A DNA stretch of 64,000 nucleotides from Serratia liquefaciens (GCA_012719855.1 JAAXZN010000003.1:124001-188000); one strand, 5' to 3'; shown: positions 26,810 through 35,006, counted from the first letter of the stretch. Made by a program: numbers and translations. Notes: generated from the sequence alone by a model not told the origin.

Positions 26810-28240
26810 CTACTTGTATTGCAGTTTGATGGGGCTGGCGCTGGCCTGTTGCGGGCCAGAGTCGTAGGTTTTCGGGAAAATCGACGAGGTTTTTCCTTGC
26901 CAGCGGTACTCGATTCGGCCATTCAGTTCGGCTGAATGAGCATTGATCCACCAGTTGGCCAGCCAGGGCTGGGCAGGAAACGCAAAGCTGAAGTTCTGTT
27001 TTTTACCCTGGCCGGCAGGGGTGTAACTGGCACTGCCGGAAAGGGTTTTGAAATCAGCCTTCAGGTGTTCGGCTTCAAACAGCACGCTGTAAAAACCCAG
27101 GTCTTGCGGGGTGAGTGCGATAGCGTCTTGCCAGCCGAGCGATTTTTCATAGCTGGAGTAGTCGGAAAAGGTCACTTTGAGGGTGATTTCGCTCACCGGG
27201 GTTGGCGTTTTTAACGTCACCGGCGGGAAGCTGGGCCACTGCATAGGCGTTTGTTCACCCGCATAGCGCAGTTCGATCGACATAATGTTGAAACCATTAG
27301 GGTTGAACCCCAGGCTGACCACGCACTGCCGTTGCTTGATCGGTTTATCCGGCCTGCTGGGTTCCGGCAGCGGCGTTGGCGTAAAGGTGATGATGCTGTC
27401 GGCGGGCAGTTGACCGAGCAGGGCGGCGATATCCTGCTGCTGCGCGAGCAAATAGCTTTGCGGTACGCTATTGCTGTATTTCACGTCATAGCTGAGCTGG
27501 TTGGGGATCTCATCTATGGAGTGGATATTTCGCAGCGTGTTGCTGACCAATTGCGATGCGGTTTTCACCAGCGCGTTTCTGACCAGTTCACGGGTCTGCT
27601 CCGACGGGGCATTGTCGAACTGCTCCAGCAGCATGACCACGCCGGCGTCGATCTGTTGGTTAAGCAGAATGGCAATGGCCTCTGGCTGGCGAGCCTGTTG
27701 GTTGAAGGCCAGGGTCAAAAAGGCCACCCAGTCCGTTTCCAGGCTGGCGGTGACACGGCTGCTGACGGTGAACTTGCTGTGCGTCACCAGGTAAACCTGG
27801 TTTTTGGCCCCGCGAACGGCATTGTCCAACAACGCTGACTCGGCATGGGTCAGTGGCATTTTTGACTGTTCAAACTCGACGTTATAACTGTCAGATTCAG
27901 GCTGATGGGCAAAACGTAGAAACAGCGTCTGGCGAATATCGCCTTGTTCCAGACGGATCGGTTTCGGCGCAGGAATGAAATGCTGGCGGATGTAAGCCTC
28001 AATCGCCGCGGTATCGACCGGCATATTGGGGGCGATGAAGGTCGCCAGGCCGCCGCCGGGGCTGGTCAGCAAATGCAATGCGCTGACCTTGCCACCCGGA
28101 GTGTCCATTATCACCTGCGGTATGAAACTGCCGTAGGTGTAACACTCGGCGGGCAGGCTTTGGTCGTGGAAAGCAAAGGCCCTGCCAAGCAGGAAAAAAT
28201 TCTGCAATGCTTGTTGCGGGTTCAACGGGTCAGTGTTCAT
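26810..28240 (-). CDS. cluster paralogue B, unknown beta-rich protein
   Basis: A 476-aa protein, fourth in the cluster. The shared motif is the most diverged here (YGSFIPQVIMDTPGGKVSAL, about 36-55), but the following block GGGLATFIAPNMPVDTAAIE keeps the register of GGYLNFEVNTAIDPAELD in the 551-aa relative. The C-terminal 150 residues form beta modules with a VTFSDYSSYEKSLGW segment. No signal peptide. AAGGTG precedes the ATG. The start overlaps the upstream gene by 4 bp (ATGA type), so translation is probably coupled. Confidence 0.8.
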   Translation of the reverse strand: MNTDPLNPQQALQNFFLLGRAFAFHDQSLPAECYTYGSFIPQVIMDTPGGKVSALHLLTSPGGGLATFIAPNMPVDTAAIEAYIRQHFIPAPKPIRLEQGDIRQTLFLRFAHQPESDSYNVEFEQSKMPLTHAESALLDNAVRGAKNQVYLVTHSKFTVSSRVTASLETDWVAFLTLAFNQQARQPEAIAILLNQQIDAGVVMLLEQFDNAPSEQTRELVRNALVKTASQLVSNTLRNIHSIDEIPNQLSYDVKYSNSVPQSYLLAQQQDIAALLGQLPADSIITFTPTPLPEPSRPDKPIKQRQCVVSLGFNPNGFNIMSIELRYAGEQTPMQWPSFPPVTLKTPTPVSEITLKVTFSDYSSYEKSLGWQDAIALTPQDLGFYSVLFEAEHLKADFKTLSGSASYTPAGQGKKQNFSFAFPAQPWLANWWINAHSAELNGRIEYRWQGKTSSIFPKTYDSGPQQASASPIKLQYK

Positions 28241-29988
28241 TTTTCACCTTTAATAACAATCGATTGATCGTTGGTCACAATCTCGGACCATGGGCCGCCG
28301 TCGGGTTTGTAGCGAAATCCGGCTGCAAAAATAGAGGTCACGTTCCATTGGTATTTGAAGCTGTCCTGCTGGTGGGTAAAGATGTGATCCGTCATGCGGC
28401 TTTCGTTTTGCTGCTGGAACGTCACCTTGAAGGTGGGCAGGTTGTCCGGAAAATGGACGGTGATACGCGCCTGCTGCGCACCAAACTGCGGGAAGCTGTA
28501 AGCGCCGATAGTGGTGGCTTGAGTTATCGGCATGGGCAAAGCGACAACGCCGGTGTCGCCTAGCTGGTAGGCCGTCGCTTCGGCATAGGTTTCGTCGCCA
28601 AGAATAGGGCAACTGAAATAGGGGGCAGCCGCGGTTAACGCCAAATCCTGCAGCCAGCCGGCGGAATGATAAAGCCCGCTAATTCGGCTTTGCCGGGCAA
28701 ACCCCGGATCAAGGCTGATGGTCAGAAATTGGCAGGGCAGCGCGGCGTAATCCAGTACCAGCGCAGGCTTGGCGCAGGAGCGCAGTTCGCTACTCAGCTT
28801 GCGCCAACTGCCATCCTGTGAATAGTTGACCCGAATTTGGTAGAAGAAAGGCACCACTTCCAGCGCGCTGGTTTTGAAGCGGAAAATCAATCGGCTTTGA
28901 TCTGGCGTCAGCATCTTCGTTTGCGTCTGCTCCACCGGGTAAATATCGCCACCCGGCAGGGTTAGCTGAATATCCACAAACACGCTGCTTTTCAACCCAA
29001 GCGGATAGGCGTAAAAGACGTCGATCTCCCGCTCACCCGAGGGCAATGGTGGGGCCGTAGAACGGTGAATAATGGCATCGGGAGTGGCTTTGACGATTTG
29101 CTGCGCAGCGGCAAAGGGATCCAGTATGAAGCACAGAGGGCGTCGACTCAGCACCAGCGAATCGAGTTTGAAAATCACCCGGCCGCCTTGATCAGGCACC
29201 GTCAGGGCAATCATTGCCGTGTTGCTGGAGGCCGGACCGGCGTAGGGGGAACCCAGCAAATTGTAAAGCCGATCAAGCAACGCCTGGCTGAAAAGCAGGT
29301 TTTGTTCAGGATCCTTTGTCGGCAAAGGCGGGCTGATTTGCAGCGGTAACAAAGCAATATTCTGATAGATATATTGCGTCAACAGGCCGTAATCAAAGGC
29401 CACCCGACTGTCGTCGAGAGTTTGTGAACCTTTGACCCCGTTGGCTAAATCAAGCATCAGCGCCCTGGGATCAAATTCGACGGAATAGGCCAGACGGGGC
29501 GAGACGCCCTCAACAAACCCGTCCATACGGGCATTAAAACCGAGAGTTTCATCCCGCAGGGTTTTCTCAATCAGCTCGGTGCTGGCCGAATTGAGCAAAA
29601 TAATAAATTGAGTGCACTGCGCCGAATACCAGGTGGGGTCATAGCTTTGCCCGCTGAGGGCGCTGTGATACTCAATAGGGACGTCAAACCCCAGGCTGCC
29701 GGGCAACACGGGCAGCACCTTAATGGCTTTATCCGGGTGCTGTTGTTTGAACTCCGCCAGGCTTTGCTCGCCGGCATACTGCAGTTCGGCAGTGAAATTC
29801 AACCAGCCGTAGACGCTGTCGGTACTGGGACTGCGGACAATATCCAAAGAGAACGCCAGCGGGTCTGCCACCAGAATGCTGACGGATTCGGGGTATAAAA
29901 AATAGGCGTCGTTTTGCCGGTAAGTGGCAATAAATCTTTGCCTGTCGGTGACGATAATCTGCTGAAAGTCCGGGTATCCCTCATACAT
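28237..29988 (-). CDS. cluster paralogue A, unknown beta-rich protein
   Basis: A 583-aa protein, third in the cluster and the first of the six paralogues. The shared N-terminal block reads YFLYPESVSILVADPLAFSL (29-48) followed by YGWLNFTAELQYAGEQSLAE, aligning with YLP...GGYLNF in the 551-aa relative. Most of the remainder is beta-rich with scattered short motifs such as VQLTL-like strands; it closes with QARITVHFPDNLPTFKVTF and a basic tail. No signal peptide. GGGGAAA lies upstream of the ATG, which is only 4 bp after the Hint-protein stop. Confidence 0.8.
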   Translation of the reverse strand: MYEGYPDFQQIIVTDRQRFIATYRQNDAYFLYPESVSILVADPLAFSLDIVRSPSTDSVYGWLNFTAELQYAGEQSLAEFKQQHPDKAIKVLPVLPGSLGFDVPIEYHSALSGQSYDPTWYSAQCTQFIILLNSASTELIEKTLRDETLGFNARMDGFVEGVSPRLAYSVEFDPRALMLDLANGVKGSQTLDDSRVAFDYGLLTQYIYQNIALLPLQISPPLPTKDPEQNLLFSQALLDRLYNLLGSPYAGPASSNTAMIALTVPDQGGRVIFKLDSLVLSRRPLCFILDPFAAAQQIVKATPDAIIHRSTAPPLPSGEREIDVFYAYPLGLKSSVFVDIQLTLPGGDIYPVEQTQTKMLTPDQSRLIFRFKTSALEVVPFFYQIRVNYSQDGSWRKLSSELRSCAKPALVLDYAALPCQFLTISLDPGFARQSRISGLYHSAGWLQDLALTAAAPYFSCPILGDETYAEATAYQLGDTGVVALPMPITQATTIGAYSFPQFGAQQARITVHFPDNLPTFKVTFQQQNESRMTDHIFTHQQDSFKYQWNVTSIFAAGFRYKPDGGPWSEIVTNDQSIVIKGEK

Positions 29989-29992
29989 GAGA

Positions 29993-31582
29993 TTATTTCC
30001 CCACTTTATCGAGATGATTTTGATAATCCTGATGCCATTCTTTCGGCAATTTGCTCAGCACGTTAGCGGGGCGCTGATGATATTCATCCTCATAGATCCT
30101 TTGCATCTGAATATCACCCACCAGTATGCTGTTGGCATACAGGCAGTTATCGGTGTAGTGCTCGTCGTGGGAGGAGAGTTGCAGGTTGTAGACTTTCAGA
30201 TCGCCGTGCTGTTGAACAATGCTAATGATTTCGCTTTCGCCATCCAGGGTAATTAATTTACCGGATGAGGTTAATTCCCGAGCTATGACCACGCCTGACG
30301 GCGTGATGAAAGGGTGGCCCAAACTGGTGGTGATATTACTTGTCTTACCCGTGCTATTGCGCACGCTAATCTTGAGATAATGATGCTCCTGGCCGCTGGT
30401 GACCGCCTCAATGCGCAGCGGTTTATTATTTTTCGACAACACAGCTTCACCGATATCTATGGCGGAAATCAGTTTTTCACTGCCATCCTGCATTAGTATT
30501 CTGCTATCACCCGCCAGGCACCCGTACACGATACGCATCGGTTTTAATTGTACGGTATTTAAAAAGCGTTGGTCCGGTTCGATTTCTTTCGGAGCATTGG
30601 TAATAAACGCAACTATGCTTTTCCCCTCAACGTTAAGAATGACCTTGAAAACATAATAGATCCATTCGCCCGAATCAAAATTGACCTGATTAAACCTCAG
30701 CCAGTCCAGGTCCCAGGAAATATTGTTGCCATTGATTCGGGTGTTAGGGGAGTTGAAAATATTATAGTTTCCAAAAGGAGTGACGGGATCGCCACCCGCC
30801 CGCGTACGAATCAGATAAATAGTATTGCTGGCTTTAACCGGCTGACCACCGCTAAGTTCAATTTGACCCAGATAGGTGATATTTCCTTTAATGGGCACTC
30901 TGACCGAACCGTCATAGGTATTACGGTAGTCGCAGTCGGGTTCATCACGGGTTAAACAAATCTTTATTTCATTCGGGTTGATAATACTTCGAGGCGACTC
31001 ATTGTAAATATCCTTGGGGTAACTCTGCGTGGTGATAATTTCTGCGCCGTATATCGTCTCTCTGTCAATCGTCTGGGCAAAGGTATAAATCACCGTGACC
31101 GGATAATCGGTAGCGATCTGGCTGCCAGGATAAACCCCATTGGCGCTGAGGGTACAGTCTGCGGCATAGACATAAGCCTGGTTGTAGTTCACCGTGCCGA
31201 CATTAACCGCTTCGCCGTCAAACAGTCCCAGGGTTTGCGTCACGTTGGCGGCGGATACCGGCAGGGAGCCAATGGCGTCAGCACGGTAATTGCTGCCGTC
31301 GGTAGAATCCAGCCGTACAATGCTGTAGACCGGTTGAGCCGACCCGTTACTGGCCTCGCTCAACCGGCCGCCGCTGCATTTTAGCCGTTTTGTTTCTTGC
31401 CAGCATTGGGTGAACTGCGGGGAGTAGCCTGAGGTGAGGCCGGCAAGTTTGAGTTGAATGTCATAAAAACTGACCAACAAGGGGTCGTCGGGCTCAATAA
31501 TAAACAGTCCGGTGTTGCTATATTTGCCGATGACATTTTTGACAATACTCTTTTCATCTGACGTATAACCTTGTGTGATCAT
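29993..31582 (-). CDS. Hint (hedgehog/intein-type) domain protein
   Basis: A 529-aa protein, second in the cluster. Residues 1-354 are a beta-rich unknown region with several Cys. From Cys355 (preceded by Gly) begins a Hint domain: CLAGDSRILMQDGSEKLISA is the N-terminal block with the autoprocessing Cys, TSLGH (419-423) is the TxxH block, and NCLYANSILVGDIQ (479-492) is the terminal block. The terminal His-Asn of splicing inteins is missing (VGD instead), so cleavage at Cys355 rather than splicing is expected, as in Hog or bacterial intein-like domains. About 40 residues follow. The ATG at 31582 is preferred; an in-frame TTG at 31597 lacks a ribosome site. Confidence 0.8.
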   Translation of the reverse strand: MITQGYTSDEKSIVKNVIGKYSNTGLFIIEPDDPLLVSFYDIQLKLAGLTSGYSPQFTQCWQETKRLKCSGGRLSEASNGSAQPVYSIVRLDSTDGSNYRADAIGSLPVSAANVTQTLGLFDGEAVNVGTVNYNQAYVYAADCTLSANGVYPGSQIATDYPVTVIYTFAQTIDRETIYGAEIITTQSYPKDIYNESPRSIINPNEIKICLTRDEPDCDYRNTYDGSVRVPIKGNITYLGQIELSGGQPVKASNTIYLIRTRAGGDPVTPFGNYNIFNSPNTRINGNNISWDLDWLRFNQVNFDSGEWIYYVFKVILNVEGKSIVAFITNAPKEIEPDQRFLNTVQLKPMRIVYGCLAGDSRILMQDGSEKLISAIDIGEAVLSKNNKPLRIEAVTSGQEHHYLKISVRNSTGKTSNITTSLGHPFITPSGVVIARELTSSGKLITLDGESEIISIVQQHGDLKVYNLQLSSHDEHYTDNCLYANSILVGDIQMQRIYEDEYHQRPANVLSKLPKEWHQDYQNHLDKVGK

Positions 31583-31660
31583 AATATCAGCACCCAATAG
31601 TATTTAGAGGTAAACGCAGGGAATAACCTATGAGATTAAAGAAGAATTTTAGCTTTGCGT

Positions 31661-32185
31661 TTATTTACAGATTTCTTTGCAGTAAGAATAAATAGCGCTA
31701 AGACTGTCGGAACCAAGATATTGTTCAAATTCACCGTCGGTAGGGTCGATATCAGGATCCAGCGTCATGCCATACAGCTCTTGAGCAAACATCGCTTTGG
31801 TCGCTGAAGGCTTACTTTTAAAGTAAGTCTTTAACTTTCCTTTGCTGACTTTTCGTATCCAGGCAAATTCGCCCCCCAGGGCAACTTTACCGGTGAAGAT
31901 GAAGTCTTTACTGGTATAAAAACTGATGTCGTTAGGGTAAACCTGATAACGAACAACCTGTTTGACTTCAATATTATGCAAAGTCTCTTCCCAGGTTTCT
32001 CTTTTAATGACGTTTAACGCGAAATACTTACCGTCAACCGGGCCGTCTTTTGCATCTGCTGTACCCCCAAATAACATAGGGCAGCCTCTGGCGAAGCCGG
32101 TGTTTTTTAAACCTAAAAGAATAAAATCATTATTTCCAACGGCCGCAGGGTTACTGTCGAGAATGACGTATTTTTTAATGGGCAT
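31661..32185 (-). CDS. Nudix-like protein, first gene of the cluster
   Basis: A 174-aa protein. An FGG turn (39-41) leads to a degenerate Nudix box: Gly48, then Tyr54 where the consensus has Glu, then RETWEE at 62-67, matching the REUXEE metal-binding core. An insertion separates the FGG from the helix. It could be a true but diverged diphosphohydrolase or a binding protein that has lost activity. The ATG at 32185 has AAGGA seven bases upstream and is preferred over the ATG at 32203. Composition is AT-richer than in the flanking core genes. It is separated from the Hint gene by 78 bp. Confidence 0.65.
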   Translation of the reverse strand: MPIKKYVILDSNPAAVGNNDFILLGLKNTGFARGCPMLFGGTADAKDGPVDGKYFALNVIKRETWEETLHNIEVKQVVRYQVYPNDISFYTSKDFIFTGKVALGGEFAWIRKVSKGKLKTYFKSKPSATKAMFAQELYGMTLDPDIDPTDGEFEQYLGSDSLSAIYSYCKEICK

Positions 32186-32203
32186 AGTCAGGTCCTTATA
32201 CAT

Positions 32204-32704
32204 TTTTCAGTATAAAAATAAGGTTTATTGGTCGGTTCGGGAGCGATGAATGACTCATCATCAACAATAGCAATGGCGACTAAAAAATCAACCAATACAT
32301 AAAAATAAATGAAGTGTTTTAAAGTGTTTTGACAGATAGTCAAATAAATCACTGCGTTAACCGGGGCAGGAAAAAAACGTTTAAACAATCAAATAAAGAG
32401 GAGGTTGTTGTTGATTTTTTCGTTAATAAATTCTTTACCATTATTAAATCAATGCATTGTATTCCCATTGCGGCAATATGATTTTCTTGTTATTTAAATA
32501 ATGGTGAACCGTTAGCTTTGAAATTAGTTCATTGTTAGGATTTTCTTTAATCATAATGGTTGTGAATACTTAAACAAACCGTTGAGAGTGGTGAGAAAAT
32601 CCACGCATTGTTCATTAATTCAGTGTGGCGTTAATGCTAAAGCTTCCGCCGGATTAGGGCGGAAAGCGTCAGAAGCCGAACGAAGGGCCAACGTGATCCG
32701 GTTC
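32204..32704 (-). promoter_or_regulatory. AT-rich leader and probable promoter region of the nine-gene cluster
   Basis: About 500 bp without a supported gene. A possible minus-strand promoter has TTGATT (complement of 32286-32291) and TATTGT (complement of 32264-32269) spaced by 16 bases. Upstream of it AAGTGTTTT occurs twice with a 10-bp period (32312-32320 and 32322-32330), one helical turn apart, a possible operator. The region is much more AT-rich than the rest of the window, which fits H-NS-type silencing of acquired DNA; that is inference. Confidence 0.35.
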
Positions 32705-32736
32705 CGCCAGATGGCATTGTTGTGCGCCATCTGGCG
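32705..32736 (-). terminator. long hairpin after the ribbon-helix-helix gene
   Basis: Perfect 11-bp stem, CGCCAGATGGC (32705-32715) and GCCATCTGGCG (32726-32736), with a 10-base loop, starting right at the end of the regulator gene. No T-tract follows, so it may protect the mRNA end rather than terminate. Confidence 0.55.
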
Positions 32737-32931
32737 TCAGGCGTTGTCCACCCGAGGATTGGAGTGGGTAGGCTGGCTGGGATACTCCACCTGGTGCTTG
32801 TGCAGATAGTCACGTATCAACTGACGGATCACCTGAGAGGGGGTCACGTCCTGTTGCAGACAGAGTTCTTCCAGGGCTTTTTTCTTGTCTGGGTCGATAA
32901 GGACGGTCAGACGCGCCGTTTTCTTTTCCAT
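32737..32931 (-). CDS. ribbon-helix-helix protein
   Basis: A 64-aa protein with the ribbon-helix-helix pattern: a strand RLTVLIDPDKKKA, helix LEELCLQQ, turn DVTPSQ and helix VIRQLIRDYLHKH, followed by a short polar tail. Members dimerise and bind DNA through the strand, often as antitoxins or small repressors. No toxin gene is adjacent. GGAG lies 8 bases before the ATG. It stands between the spermidine-synthase-like gene and the nine-gene cluster on the same strand and could regulate either, or itself. Confidence 0.8.
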   Translation of the reverse strand: MEKKTARLTVLIDPDKKKALEELCLQQDVTPSQVIRQLIRDYLHKHQVEYPSQPTHSNPRVDNA

Positions 32932-32987
32932 GGTGGTTGCTCCAGAGGATGATAATCAAATGATAATAGCAGGGCAGCAATACCGCC

Positions 32988-33776
32988 TCAGCTAAAGTGC
33001 AGCCGTTCAATTTTGCGCGACAGGTAGCGAAGATCGCAGCTAAAGCTTGGCCCTACCTCAGCGGAAAGGCGGCGCAGCAGGCTGAGCGGCGTTTCGGTAC
33101 TGGCAAGCGCAGCGTAGATAATCACGTTGCCGCTGGGTGCCACGCAGTACAGAACCGTGTTAAACACCCGGTGTAAGCTGTGATACAGCAGCGAGCCCTC
33201 ATCCGGCACTTCATGGTAGTTCAGCACTAGCCAGCCCGGATCCGAAAGCCGGTCGGCGCACTGTGCCAAAAAGGCCTGCGTGCCCTGTTGCGGATCCATG
33301 GTAAAGGCGCTGTAGAGGTCGGAAAATATCAGGTCATAACGCCGCTGGGCGGGGGACCGCAAGAAATCCGCGGCATCGGCGATGTGCATAGTGATGTTTT
33401 GATCGGCAGGTAAAGTGAAGTATCGGCGGGCGACAGACACCACCGCCTGGCGCAATTCCACCACTTCCAACAGCATATTGGGATCATAGGCGTGCAGCGC
33501 CCGCACCAGGCCACCGCCGCCCAGCCCCAGGATCAGTGCAGAGGCGGGGGGCTGCCAGGCGACTGCCATCAGCATGGTTTTGATGTAGTTATGAACCGGC
33601 ACCTGCGGCGCGCTGATACACATTTTGCTCTGTTCGCAAATACCGTCAAAACGCAGGGTACGGTAACCCTTGTGATCGGAGACGATAATTTCGCCGCAGT
33701 GATCCAACTCCCGTGCAATGACCTGACCGCGAGGGGAGAAATCCAGGCTATTTAGCAGCTTATCAACCAAAGACAT
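32988..33776 (-). CDS. spermidine synthase-like protein
   Basis: A 262-aa protein with the Rossmann methyltransferase-like fold of polyamine synthases: ALILGLGGGGLVRALHAY (nucleotide-binding glycine loop), LLEVVELRQAVVSVARRYF (acidic residue that binds the ribose) and RYDLIFSDLYSAF in place of the aminopropyltransferase active-site region. The N-terminal beta-hairpin domain of SpeE is short. Similar stand-alone proteins are often annotated as spermidine synthase-like with unproven activity. The start at 33776 (MSLVDKLL) is preferred, because the 45-residue upward extension runs over the neighbouring FabZ-like gene. Confidence 0.78.
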   Translation of the reverse strand: MSLVDKLLNSLDFSPRGQVIARELDHCGEIIVSDHKGYRTLRFDGICEQSKMCISAPQVPVHNYIKTMLMAVAWQPPASALILGLGGGGLVRALHAYDPNMLLEVVELRQAVVSVARRYFTLPADQNITMHIADAADFLRSPAQRRYDLIFSDLYSAFTMDPQQGTQAFLAQCADRLSDPGWLVLNYHEVPDEGSLLYHSLHRVFNTVLYCVAPSGNVIIYAALASTETPLSLLRRLSAEVGPSFSCDLRYLSRKIERLHFS

Positions 33777-33813
33777 AGTAATTTCTTCAAGCCTCCATCC
33801 TAAAAAGGCAGCC

Positions 33814-34269
33814 TTACTTACGGGCGCACATAAATTCTGCGGTACATATCCTGCGGCCATTGACCGACGCACGGCCAGAAAATCGGGCAATGCCGGAGCG
33901 CTGTCGGACAAATGTCACTTCCATACAGAGTTGGTCACCGGGCCGTGCCGAACGATAGAAACGGGCACGGTGGATGGCCGCAAAATAGTAATGCTCGCCT
34001 GGCAGCAACGGGCTGAGAAAATAATGAGCCAACAGGCCGGTGGTCTGCGCCAGCGCTTCCACCATCAATACGCCGGGAAACACCGTCATCTGATGATGGC
34101 CGGTCCAGAATGTCGGTTCGTTGGCGGTGATATTTTTGATGGCGCTAAGGCGGCCTTCGGCAATGCAAGTGCCGGCAGGCAGGATGCGGTCAACCAGCAG
34201 ACAGGGAAAACGGTGTGGCAGGATAGATTGAACATCCTGGTACTGCAGGGGATTACCATTTAGCGGCAT
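33814..34269 (-). CDS. FabZ-like hydroxyacyl-ACP dehydratase
   Basis: A 151-aa hotdog-fold protein. ILPHRFPCLLVDRI (with the catalytic His) and FPGVLMVEALAQTTG (with the catalytic Glu) match the two active-site segments of FabZ, which dehydrates 3-hydroxyacyl-ACP in fatty acid synthesis. The true fabZ lies between lpxD and lpxA; here the neighbour is a spermidine-synthase-like gene, so this is a second, specialised copy. The start at 34269 is preferred; an upstream extension would cross a palindromic operator-like sequence. Cellular role unknown. Confidence 0.82.
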   Translation of the reverse strand: MPLNGNPLQYQDVQSILPHRFPCLLVDRILPAGTCIAEGRLSAIKNITANEPTFWTGHHQMTVFPGVLMVEALAQTTGLLAHYFLSPLLPGEHYYFAAIHRARFYRSARPGDQLCMEVTFVRQRSGIARFSGRASVNGRRICTAEFMCARK

Positions 34270-34335
34270 GAGTGTTTCGGATCCTGTCAGCGGGACAAAG
34301 CTCAGCTTGCGTGGGCCTCTGTGCCGGTCGAAGTG

Positions 34336-34357
34336 TAATAACATTATAATGTTATTA
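34336..34357. repeat. 22-bp perfect palindrome upstream of the FabZ-like gene
   Basis: Half site TAATAACATTA followed directly by its exact reverse complement TAATGTTATTA. It lies 67 bp before the FabZ-like start, a typical operator position. It has some resemblance to metal-regulator boxes (Zur/Fur type), but no specific factor can be assigned. Confidence 0.65.
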
Positions 34358-34479
34358 TCATCAGATGCACCAAATGAAAGCCGCCTGGGTTGAAAAACAG
34401 CGAATAACGTCAGCCGATTCAAACGCCAGTAAGCACAGCTCGTTGAAGAAATTGCGTGTTTTGAGGGGGGAGAGGGCTA

Positions 34480-34502
34480 GCCGCCAGCAGGAGACTGGCG
34501 GC
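34480..34502 (-). terminator. yqhA terminator hairpin
   Basis: GCCGCCAG (34480-34487) pairs perfectly with CTGGCGGC (34495-34502), just downstream of the yqhA stop on the minus strand. Confidence 0.65.
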
Positions 34503-34511
34503 CAAGGGGGA

Positions 34512-35006
34512 TCAGTTTTTGTAGCGCGTCAGCTTATCGAGGTAACCCATCACAAAAGCCGAAAGAACAAAGGTCAGGTGGATGATCACATACCACATCA
34601 GTTTGTTGTCCGGCACGTTTTTGGCGTCCATAAACACCCGCAGCAGGTGAATGGAGGAAATGGCGACAATTGACGCGGCAACCTTGTTTTTTAATGAGGT
34701 GGCATCCATCTTGCCCAGCCAGCTCAGTTTCTCTTTGTTTTCGCTGATATCCAGCTGCGAAACAAAATTTTCATAGCCCGAGAACATCACCATCACCAGC
34801 AGGCCACCCACCCGCGCCATATCGACCAGCGAGAGCAGCGTCAGAACCAGATCCGCTTCGGCTATGGAGAAAATGTTCTGCAGAACATGCAGTATCTCCT
34901 TGAAAAATTTAATCGACAGCGCCAGCAAGGCCAGGGACAGGCCGAAGTAAACTGGAGCAAGTAGCCAACGGGAGGCGTACATGGCATTTTCTAGAAAGCG
35001 TTCCAT
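34512..35006 (-). CDS. yqhA: YqhA (UPF0114) membrane protein
   Basis: A 164-aa inner-membrane protein almost identical along its length to E. coli YqhA, with the same opening ([20 protein letters not shown]) and the long conserved stretch [20 protein letters not shown]. About four hydrophobic helices are visible (residues 12-32, 50-75, 108-123, 135-155). Function unknown in any organism as far as I recall. An ATG two codons upstream (35012) is also possible. Divergent from the serralysin gene. Confidence 0.93.
   Translation of the reverse strand: MERFLENAMYASRWLLAPVYFGLSLALLALSIKFFKEILHVLQNIFSIAEADLVLTLLSLVDMARVGGLLVMVMFSGYENFVSQLDISENKEKLSWLGKMDATSLKNKVAASIVAISSIHLLRVFMDAKNVPDNKLMWYVIIHLTFVLSAFVMGYLDKLTRYKN

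Noticed and set aside
29993-31582. Full intein splicing in the Hint protein
   Set aside because: The terminal His-Asn and a following Cys/Ser/Thr are absent, so excision and ligation are not expected.
17745-32185. Insecticidal Tc toxin, type VI secretion or phage tail cluster
   Set aside because: No Rhs/YD repeats, TcA/TcB hallmark segments, ClpV, Hcp, VgrG, sheath or tape-measure protein could be recognised.
33777-33911. N-terminal extension of the spermidine-synthase-like protein to 33911
   Set aside because: It overlaps the FabZ-like coding end in another frame and the ATG at 33776 begins the conserved part.
34270-34422. N-terminal extension of the FabZ-like protein to 34422
   Set aside because: It would translate through a 22-bp palindrome and is not homologous to FabZ; the ATG at 34269 gives the usual length.
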